A stretch of DNA of 64,000 nt from Heloderma charlesbogerti (lineage: Eukaryota; Chordata; Lepidosauria; Squamata; Helodermatidae): assembly GCA_026122225.1 (NCBI GenBank), contig JANEZZ010001629.1, positions 95,119-159,118 on the forward strand, written 5' to 3'. Of the stretch, positions 55,993-64,000 are shown in pieces. The translations under genes and the position numbers were made by a program. The stretch's first letter is position 1. Each line of letters starts with the position of its first letter. The notes under the pieces are model-generated. The model did not search any database. It was not told the origin of the DNA and was given only the letters and a program-made list of their open reading frames with translations.

Positions 55993-57068
55993 GTTAGTCT
56001 TACATTTTCTGTTTCCCTTCACTGAAAACAGGGGAGTCCAAAGTGTGGGTGGGTGGGTGGCGTTGTGTTTTTTTTGGTGGGGGGAATTCTAGTAATTAAC
56101 AAGAGTTGGAATAACTTCTTAACAGCACATCCTTGAGAATGGTGAATAAAACTTATCTATACAGTTACACACCACAAGACTTACATTCTTCAGTCCAAGT
56201 AGACTGAGTGACCTCAGTTGTATTAGTGCTAAAGGAGAAGTTAACCTTCAGCCTTGAAAGTGTCAACAACAGAATGATTCACCAAGCCCAGCCGAGTTTT
56301 AATACAACTGAATACAAATTGAGAATGTTCACAGGGGAGTTCAGAACAAACAAATGCCAAGTAAGTATAAGATCTTCATTATGCATAGCATATTTTAGGC
56401 ATACAGCTCATTATCTTCCAAGTTTATTATCTGCACCAGTGTCTTTTGTCATTGATATGAATCACAGTGGATATTATGGATGCAGCCTGCTGGGATGTCT
56501 GCTCTCAGGGACATTAAGAAATTACTAATAAAAGTTATATTGGAAACACCCAATTACACTCTTATTTTAATCATTCCATTTGTTTCTTTGCCCTTACTGT
56601 TCTACTTCAGATAAGAGAGAGAGACGGAGACGGAGGCGGAGACGGATAGAGCTTACTACAGTGACTGATACCTCCTCTAGCAACATGAATGGAGATGCCC
56701 CCAAATGTTTGGAAGATGATGATATTTGAGTGGAAATAACCAGCAATCGACAAGAACAAGCTTTCTCAAGCAGCTCTCGTTGGGAGTGCATCTTCCTTTC
56801 CTACGAAAGGAGAGAACATTTTTTTTACTGCCCAGCCCAGCAATTCAGCTGCTGAACTAAAGTTACAGAGCCCTTCAACAGCAGAATTCTAAAGCAGCAC
56901 AAACGCTCTGCTCCCCCACAGCATCCCATGAATGAGGCTCCACAGGGTAAGTAGCCTCCGGGTGACTGCAGCAGCTAGCCAGTCTGACAGCTTGTACAGC
57001 CACCTGTGGCCAGCTCCCATCCAACGCTCTCCTTTCGGTGCTATTCTCATTATTCTCTCACTTTGAGA
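55993..57068. other. No feature recognised, one GA-rich tract
   Basis: 56612-56647 is a GAGAGA/GGAGAC tract. Otherwise there is no identified gene or repeat. Confidence 0.45.
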
Positions 57069-57076
57069 GTTCTCGC

Positions 57077-57587
57077 CATCCAGGTTCTCCGGGCGCCTGC
57101 TCAGCCCCTGCCCCCTCTCAGGGCACCCAGACCCATGCTTGAGCTGTCTGCTGCTCACCGTGCCAGCCACATTCACTCAGGCAGACTTGCTGAGAGCTCT
57201 GCGATCTCCATTTTAAAAAAAAAATGTCCATCATGAAATTCGCATATTTGCATATGCGCAAATATGCACATTTTTGCAAATGCACATCGTTCTGGGTGTG
57301 CGAATGCATGCATTTTCACAGATGTGCACATTTGCATATGTGCAAATATGCACATTTTTCAATAATATGCATATTTGTGCATGTGCAAATATGCGCATTT
57401 TCACAATCGACGTTATTTTTTAAAAAATGGCAATAGCAGAGCTCGACGAGGCTGCCTGGTTGAGCGCAGGTGGCTCAGTGAGCATGGGCAGGGGGCAAGT
57501 GGAGGCAGGGGCTCGGCAAGCGCAGCTTGGGGGTGCAGATGGGGGGTTCCGCTGGATTCCTGGAATCGGGCACCCGCACCATCCCTA
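57077..57587. mobile_element. Foldback hAT-like element with TGCAAATATGCACA array
   Basis: A perfect 8-bp duplication GTTCTCGC flanks it (57069-57076 and 57588-57595). The right end is CCCGCACCATCCCTA. The left starts CATCCAGGTTCTCCGGGCGC and has lost the usual TAGGG start. 57238-57415 is an array of ATGTGCACATTTGCATATGT-like words, self-complementary at several scales. A related element lies at 63447. Confidence 0.8.
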
Positions 57588-57746
57588 GTTCTCGCCCCCT
57601 TTTTTGGCTTCTGGGTGGTTGAGAAGAACAAGGAAGCCACAAAAGGAAGCACCTGCCTTGCTTGAAAGGGGGAACAAGTGGGCTGTGACAGAACTAAAAG
57701 AAGATTGGTAGGAAGGTGGTCACAGTTAGCTGTAATGCCTATTGGA

Positions 57747-57790
57747 TAGTGGAGGCTGGGTGGCTCTGATTTCGGTGGGGCTGTGAGATA
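57747..57790. mobile_element. Fragment of CAGTGGAGGCTGG MITE
   Basis: TAGTGGAGGCTGGGTGGCTC, then TGATTTCGGTGGGGCTGTGA, is the left end of the family at 11856 and 18236. The right half is absent. Confidence 0.7.
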
Positions 57791-58403
57791 AAGCTCTCAG
57801 AGGCACTAGGCTGCTGTTCCTGTTCTCTGTGTTTCTTACACATCCTCACTGTGGATTAACAAACTCTTCATTCCCATTTTCTCTGTCTCTCTCTTCTGAC
57901 CATCAATACCTGGTAATATACAACTAAAGGTTAAGTATCTTGATTGTACATATGGATGTTCTGGAAATGGTGGGACATTTTGCAGACTAGGGTTCACATG
58001 AAAGCTCCAGCAGATAATGTTTCTTGATCCTTTTCATTGCTTGTGCCTGTGGGTGCGAGTTGCTATGGTAAGTGGTTGAATGTGGTTTCATGCTTAATAC
58101 ATGCACAGGAATAACCATCCAAACTAAAATATGTAGAGAATGGGACAACTGGGGTTGTGCTTGTGATCTCTGAGCTGGACGTAACAGACTCAAGTCTCCG
58201 CTCATGATGGAAGATGTTATCCAACACATCTGGAAAACACCTGCTTGGGAAAGGCTGATGTTTTTCAGCAAGAGGTATGAACAGCTGTTTTCAGATTTGT
58301 GGACTGGAGTTTTCAGCTAGTTAGAAGAGTTTTTGACCATTGATTTTTCTTCATACGTAATATCCGGTAGTCATCACAGTTGGCTATTACTTCCTCTTGC
58401 AGC

Positions 58404-59320
58404 TAGGGATGTCAGAGAATTCCACCAAGGATCTCAGTGAGGCCGAATGCCAGTGCATTCAGCCCCCCGAAATCTGTGGCAGAACGGCCTGCCACCCTCC
58501 TGCCCCCCCCACGGATCCCCCCCGGGACGAGACTTAACTGGGGCGGATCTTCCGGGCGGCGGCGGCTCTGGCGGCAGCTCCAGCGGCGGCAGCTGCAGCG
58601 GCTGGTCTTCCAACCGGCTGCCGCCGCCGCCATTTGTCTTGTAAAAAAACAAAAAATGACGTGAAAGGCTACGTAAAGATTTACGTAGCCTATCATGGCT
58701 GGGTTTAAAAAAAAAAAAAAAACCACGTACGGAAATGGCAGCGGCTACAGCCGCAGCCATTTGCGTTCCTTATGTTTGGCCGTCTTAATCTACGTAAATA
58801 TTTACGTAGACTATGACGGTGAAAATAAAGTGAAACGCAAATAGCGTAGCAGGCGCTATTTGTGTCCCTTTTTGATTCGCCATTTTAGCCTACGTAAAGA
58901 TTTACGTAGGCTAAAATGGTGAAACAAAAAGGGACGCAAATAGCGCCCACTATGCTATTTGTGTTCCCCTTTATTTTAGCCGTCATAGTCTACGTAAATA
59001 TTTACGTAGATTAAGACAGCAAAAAAAAGGAACGCAAATGGTGGTGGCCATAGCCACCGCCATTTGCATATGCGGTTTTGTTTTGTTTTTTTCCCAGAGC
59101 CCTCCGTGGCCAGAAATCCAGCTGCGGACAGCTCTGGCCTGGCTGGGCCTGGCCGGCTGCTCCGCGGAGCTGCCATGGAGCACAGCCGTCCGCGGAGGAT
59201 TCCGGGAGGGAGGAACGGATCACCTCCCCCCCCTTGAGGATTCTGGGGGGAGAGACAGAACGCCTCCCCCCCACCATCAACATAATCCGCGGAAAGGTAA
59301 GTGACTTTTGTACATCCCTA
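58404..59320. mobile_element. Palindromic hAT-like MITE
   Basis: This 917-bp element starts TAGGGATGTCAGAG and ends GTACATCCCTA. Flanks CTTGCAGC and CTTGCAGT match at 7 of 8. Hairpins run from about 58660 (GAAAGGCTACGTAAAGATTT) through GGAAATGGCAGCGGC, TCTACGTAAATATTTACG and TAGCCTACGTAAAGATTTAC pairs to about 59070. The right donor-like motif is AAAGGTAAGTGAC. The left one has decayed (CTTAACTGGGG). Confidence 0.93.
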
Positions 59321-59478
59321 CTTGCAGTGTGTTGTGAACCACTAGAGGGGATGCTTTGGGGTAGGAGTTACCTGTCTATAGTAGCCATCTCCAACCTGGC
59401 AACCTTCAGACATGTTGGACTACAACTCCCATTATCCCAAGCCATGAGTCATGCTGGCTGGGCATGGGAGTTGTCATG

Positions 59479-60852
59479 CAAAAGTAGTCCTCTGCTCAGC
59501 ACTGGTTAGGCCTCATCTGGAGTACTGTGTCAAGTTCTGGGCACCACACTTTAAGAACAGTGCAGACAAACTAGGGATGTATGAACCCCTTACCTTGCTC
59601 CACTGAGAGGCATCCATGGTGCGGGGGAGGCGCTCTGTCCCTCCCCCCGGAATTCTGCCTGGCTGGTTCCACTTCACGGTCAAGCCGCGGAGCCGCCGGC
59701 TGGCTCCGGCCACCCGCAGCCGGACATCCGGCTGCTGGGCAGCCCTGCAGGGGCACAAATGGCGGCTGTCATAGCCGCCATTTGCGTCCCTGTATTGAGC
59801 CGTGATAGGCTACGTAAATGTTTACATAGCCTATCACAGCGGGGGGGGGGAACCCCAGCATCCGCAAATGGCGGTAGCTACCGCCATTTGTGTACGCTGG
59901 GTCCCCCTGCCATGACAGGCTACATAAATACTTATGTAGCCTATCACGGCAGGAGGGAAAAAAACCAGCGTATGCAAATGGCGGTAGCCGCCACCATTTG
60001 CGTACACTGGGGTTTCCCCCCCCCCGCCGTGATAGGCTATGTAAATGCTTACGTAGCCTATCACGGCCTCCGCAGGGATGCAAATGGCGTCCCTGCATTA
60101 GCCATGATAGGCTACATAAGTATTTACGTAGCCTATCACGGCTTGAAGAGGAGGAAGCGAATGGCGGCCGCAGGACGGCCGCCATTCACAAAGCAGCGCG
60201 GATGGGAGCAGGTAAGTGCTCCGTTTCACGTGCCTTTCATGGGGTGGGGGTGGCAGAGACTTCATCCCGCACACCTTTTGTGTTTTGGGGGGATGGGGGC
60301 TTCATTCCGTAATTGATTTCGGGGGGCTGAAAGCACTGGCATTCGGCCTCACTGAGATCCATCGCGGAATTCTCTGACATCCCTAAGACAAACTGGAGAG
60401 GGTTCAGAGGAGGGCAATGAAGATGATCAGGGGACTGGAAACAAAGCCCTATTAGGAGAGACTGAAAGAACTGGGCATGTTTAGCCTTGAGAAGAGGAGA
60501 CAGAGGGGAGATACAATAGCGCTCTTCAAGTACTTGAAAGGTTGTCACACAGAGGAAGGCCAGGATCTCTTCTTGATCATCCAAGAGTGCAGTACATGGA
60601 ATAATGGACTCAAGTGACAGGAAGCCAGATTCCGGCTGAACATCAGGAAAAACGTCCTGACTGTTAGAGCAATATGACAATGGGCCCAGTTACCTAGGGA
60701 GATGGTAGGCTCTCCCATGCTGGATGCATTCAAGAGAAGGCTGGACAGCCATCTGTCAGGGATGCTTTGACTTGGATTCCTGCATAAAGCAGGGGGTTGG
60801 ACTCGATGGTCTTATAGGCCCCTTCCAACCCTACTATTATATAATTCTATGA
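59479..60852 (+). mobile_element. CR1 LINE 3' end hosting a palindromic MITE
   Basis: The left part is 59479-59571 (GCACTGGTTAGGCCTCATCT) and the right part 60394-60852 (GGAGAGGGTTCAGAGGAGGG onward to the octamer-type tail). It encodes CR1 C-terminal text with stops. Confidence 0.92.
59572..60385. mobile_element. Palindromic hAT-like MITE inside CR1
   Basis: This 814-bp element starts TAGGGATGTATGAACCC and ends CTGACATCCCTA, with a perfect 8-bp target duplication AGACAAAC (59564-59571 and 60386-60393) made of CR1 sequence. Hairpins alternate between GATAGGCTACGTAAATG types (59801, 59911, 60028, 60102) and GCAAATGGCGGTAGC types (59757, 59866, 59974, 60160). Donor-like motifs are CTTACCTTGC (reverse GCAAGGTAAG) and GCAGGTAAGTGC. 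Confidence 0.95.
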
Positions 60853-60885
60853 AAACATCTGGAGGGCACCAGGCAGAGGAAAACA

Positions 60886-63141
60886 TGTACTGGGGTACAA
60901 TCTCAAAAATGACAGAATGATCTCAGTACAAATCCAAGGCAAACCATTCAACATCACTGTAATTCAAGTCTATGCCCCAACCACTGAGGCTGAAGAAGCT
61001 GAGGTTGATTGGTTCTATGAAGACCTACAACACCTTCTAGAACTAACACCAAAAAAAGATGTTCTCTTCATCATAGGGGATTGGAATGCTAAAGTAGGAA
61101 GTCAAGACATCACCGGGATAACAGGCAAGCATGGCCTTGGTGTACAAAATGAAGCAGGACAAAGGCTAATAGAGTTCTGTCAAGAGAACAGGCTGATCAT
61201 AGCAAACACTCTTTTCCAACATCAGAAGAGGCAACTCTACACATGGACATCACCAGATGGTCAATATCGAAATCAGATTGATTATGTCCTTTGCAGCCAA
61301 AGATGGAGAAGCTCTATACAGTCAGTCAAAACAAGACCTGGAGCTGACTGTGGCTCAGATCATGAGCTTCTTGTTGCAAAAATTCGGCTTAAATTGAAGA
61401 ACGTAGGGAAAACCACTAAACCATTCAGGTATGACCTAATAATCATATCCCTTATGAATATACAGTGGACATGAGGAATAGATTTCAAGGATTAGACCTG
61501 ATAGTCAGAGTGCCTGAGGAACTATGGACAGAGGTCCATAACATTGTTCAGGAGGCAGCAACTCAATCCATCCCAAAGAAAAAGAAATGCAAGTAAGTAA
61601 AGTGGCTGTCTGATGAGGCTTTACAAGTAGCTGAGGAAAGAAGGGAAGCGAAAAGCAAAGGAGAAAGGGGAAGATACATGCAACTGAATGCAGAGTTCCA
61701 AAGAATAGCAAGGAGAGACAAGAAGGCCTTCTTAAATGAACAATGCAAAGAAATCGAGGAAAACAATAGAATGGGAAAGACTAGAGATCTTTTCAAGAAA
61801 ATCAGAGATCTCAAGGGAACATTTTGTGCAAAGATGTGCATGATAAAGAACAAAGAAGGCAGGGACCTAACAGAAGCAGATGAGATTAAGAAGAGGTGGA
61901 AAGAATACACAGAAGAACTATACAGGAAAGATCTGAATGTCCCTGATAGCCATGATAGTGTGGTCACTGAACTTAAGCCGGACATCCTAGAGAGTGAAGT
62001 CAAGTGGGCCTTAGGAAGCATTAGTAACAACAAAGCTAGCGGAGATGACAGTATTCCAGCTGAGCTATTTAAAATCCTAAAAGATGATGCTGTTAAAGTG
62101 CTGCACTCAATATGCCAACAAATTTGGAACACCCAACAGTGGCCACAAGACTGTAAATGGTCAGTTTACATTCCAATTCCAAATAAGGGCAATGCCAAAG
62201 TGTGTTCAAACTACCACACAATTGTGCTCATTTCACATGCCAGCAAGGTGATGCTCAAAATCCTACAAGCTAGGCTTCAGCAGAATGTGAACCGAGAACT
62301 ACCGGAAGTACAAGCTGGGTTCCGAAGAGGCAGAGGAACTAGAGATCAAATCGCCAACATTTGCTGGATCATGGAGAAAGCAAGAGAATTCCAGAAAAAT
62401 GTCTATTTCTGCTTCATTGACTACACTAAAGCCTTTGATTGTGTGGATCACAACAAAATGTGGCAAATTCTTAAAGAGATGGGAGTACCAGACCACCTTA
62501 TCTGTCTGCTAAGAAACCTGTACGAGGGTCAAGAAGCAACAGTAAGAACCAGACATGGAACAATCAATTGGTTCAAAATTGGGAAGGGAGTACGACAAGG
62601 CTGCATATTGATGCCCTGCTTATTTAATTTATATGCAGAGTACATCATGAGGAATGTCGGGTTGGATGAATCACAGGTCGGAATTAAGATTGCCAGGAGA
62701 ATTATCAACAACCTCAGATATGCAGACTATACCACCCTAATGGCAGAAAGCAAAGAGGATCTAAAGAGCCTCTTGTTGAGGGTGAAAGAGGAGAGTGCAA
62801 AAGCTGGTTTGAAACTCAACATGAAAAAAACGAAGATCATGGCATCTGGCCCCATCACTTCCTGGCATATAGAAGGGGAGGAAATGGAAGCAGTGACAGA
62901 TTTTATTTTCTTGGGCTCCAAGATCACTGCAGACAGCTGAAGAACCGATGCTTTCGAACTGTGGTGCTGGAGAAGACTCTTACGAGTCCCCTGGACTGCA
63001 AGGAGGTCAAATCAGTCCATCCTAAAGGAAATCAACCCTGAGTGCTCATTGGAAGGACAGATACTGAAGCTGAAGCTCAAATATTTTGGCCACCAAATGC
63101 GAAGAGAAAAGTCACTGGAAAAGTCACTGATGCTGGGAAAG
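60886..63141 (+). mobile_element. BovB LINE, truncated at both ends
   Basis: It is 5' truncated at GTACTGGGGTACAATCTC (inside the endonuclease). It is internally deleted near 62934, where ATCACTGCAGACAG joins CTGAAGAACCGATG, and cut at GCTGGGAAAG (63141) before the C-terminus. No 3' terminus is present. Confidence 0.93.
60917..62940 (+). pseudogene. BovB endonuclease-reverse transcriptase, active site mutated
   Basis: 60917-61474 carries most of the endonuclease (GDWNAKVGSQDITG, DYVLCSQRW, GSDHELL), then frameshifts near 61440. 61678-62940 carries the linker and reverse transcriptase (GFRRGRGTRDQI, FIDYTKAFDCVDHNK, GVRQGCIL). The catalytic motif reads RYADYTTLMAES, with the second catalytic aspartate replaced by tyrosine (GAT to TAT). 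A stop follows the internal deletion. It cannot be functional. Confidence 0.93.
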
Positions 63142-63234
63142 AAATACTTGTTATTGTACATTTCTTTCTTTTTTAGTTTGAGGACTTCACCTTCTTTCTT
63201 TCTTTCTTTTGTCAAATCTCCTCTCTGCTGAGAA

Positions 63235-63375
63235 CTCTCTATGGGACCTTAGGAAAGCCACTAACTCTCACTCTCTCATCTCCCACCACCCTCAATCTGG
63301 CATATGGAGGAATGATAACACCAGCCTACCTTAAAGGGGTGTTGCAATGATAATTTAGTAAGGTATGTAAAACCT
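63235..63375 (+). mobile_element. MIR-like SINE fragment
   Basis: GGGACCTTAGGAAAGCCACT, CTCACTCTCTCATCTCCC and CAGCCTACCTTAAAGGGG, then TTGCAATGATAATT, match the core of the SINE at 29243. The head is missing. Confidence 0.65.
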
Positions 63376-63446
63376 CAATCACATTCAGCATATAGATATA
63401 GACAAAGACCTTAAACTGAGGCTACTGGGCAGCAGGATCAAGGGAT

Positions 63447-63794
63447 TAAGGATGTGAGAACACATGCCAGTTCAGGTTCTCCGGGCGCCCTCAAGCTTTC
63501 CTCCTGCTCGCTGGCCCTCTGGGCTGCAGTCAAGCACCCCCTCTATGCTCGATGAGCATCCCGCAACTTACCCAGGCCCATTCATCTCTGTGCCGATCGC
63601 CATGTTTAAAAAAAAAAATTAGGGTCGGCAGCACTTGCCCACAGAGTTATATGCAAAATAGCTCTGTAAACTAGAATCTATGGGCGATTCACTGCGCTTT
63701 TGGGGTAAGTCTATGTGCCCACAAAACTCAGCGGGCGCAGGCTCCAGCGGTTCATCAAATTTGAGGATGAAAATGGACGCCCGCGACATCCCTA
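63447..63794. mobile_element. Foldback hAT-like element
   Basis: It starts TAAGGATGTGAGAAC and ends CGCGACATCCCTA. Flanks CAAGGGAT and CAAGGTGT match at 6 of 8. It shares TTCAGGTTCTCCGGGCGCC with the left arm of the element at 57077. Confidence 0.7.
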
Positions 63795-63986
63795 CAAGGT
63801 GTGGAAGTGGTAGGTGCACAACCAAAGTGGGCATCCAGGAACAAGTTTGAAGCTTCAAATCAAACAACAACTAGTGCATAAACTACTGTTCATTTCTGGA
63901 ATTTTCTAAGTTGCAGAAAAATTCCGGAGACCTGCTTGATAGAGAACAAGAATGGGGATGCAACAAATACCTGTAAGTGTATGTTT

Positions 63987-64000
63987 CTCTCTCTCTCTCT
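63987..64000. repeat. TC microsatellite at window edge
   Basis: CTCTCTCTCTCTCT, continuing past the window. Confidence 0.9.

Larger units (their letters stand above)
59385..60885. mobile_element. Palindromic MITE (CTACAACTCCCATC family) hosting CR1
   Basis: The left half ends at 59478 (TGTTGGACTACAACTCCCAT, then GGGAGTTGTCATGCAAAAG). The right half resumes at 60853 (AAACATCTGGAGGGCACCAG). Everything between is a CR1 insertion. The adjacent BovB begins at about 60886. Confidence 0.8.

Noticed and set aside
57173..57436. Cys/His-rich frames (MCIFAHMQMC type) as zinc-finger-like protein
   Set aside because: They are translations of the TGCAAATATGCACA array, and similar Cys/His peptides arise in several frames.
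9524..60312. Many open frames encoding DRLRKYLRSLSW or IGYVNIYVAYHG peptides on both strands
   Set aside because: They are translations of the GATAGGCTACGTAA hairpin, which reads alike on both strands. There is no start context, no conserved protein length and stops in most copies.

Overview
This window looks like intergenic or intronic DNA from a squamate reptile, most likely a lizard. I found no convincing host exon, functional tRNA or rRNA. The evidence for a squamate is the repeat content: five copies of an RTE-type LINE (BovB family), two tRNA-headed SINEs whose tails match the BovB 3' end (Sauria SINE type), CR1 LINEs with ATTCTATG tails, L2 LINEs, MIR-like and tRNA-Ala-like SINEs, and very many hAT-like miniature elements. 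This assignment rests on family knowledge, since no search was run.

Layout. 1-1200: BovB fragment (-). 2106-2635: foldback element with an 8-bp target duplication. 3420-6503: decayed BovB (+) carrying a palindromic hAT-like element at 5862-6290. 7.2-14.1 kb: AT-rich old hAT-like MITEs, one young palindromic element (9504-9980) and a CR1 tail. 14.6-15.3 kb: CR1/L3-like tails. 15423-16384: the cleanest palindromic hAT-like element. 16.4-20.1 kb: mostly unassigned. 20092-22848: one hAT-like element containing two later insertions of its relatives. 22.9-29 kb: CR1, a tandem array, foldbacks and a further palindromic element. 30156-33316: BovB (-) interrupted by a palindromic element. 33.5-38.9 kb: two Sauria-type SINEs and several hAT-like elements. 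39.3-43.2 kb: two head-to-tail CR1s and an L2. 43.4-52 kb: foldbacks, SINEs and MITEs. 52092-55182: BovB (-) with an uninterrupted endonuclease-reverse transcriptase frame and a perfect 10-bp target duplication. 57-63.8 kb: more palindromic elements, a three-level nest at 59385-60885, and a dead BovB at 60886-63141.

How the parts work together. BovB supplies the endonuclease and reverse transcriptase that probably also move the Sauria-type SINEs. CR1 and L2 are represented only by broken copies. The hAT-like elements carry no transposase, so they must have been mobilised in trans.

The most unusual content is the young hAT-like family, for which about eleven copies are visible. Each copy starts TAGGGATG and ends CATCCCTA (or close variants), and most have 8-bp target duplications. 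Their middles are built from hairpins based on GATAGGCTACGTAA and GCAAATGGCGGC. In several copies these small hairpins are arranged as one larger palindrome. Most copies also carry a consensus splice-donor motif (GGTAAGT) near both ends, pointing outward. I regard this family as the best candidate here for something not yet well described.
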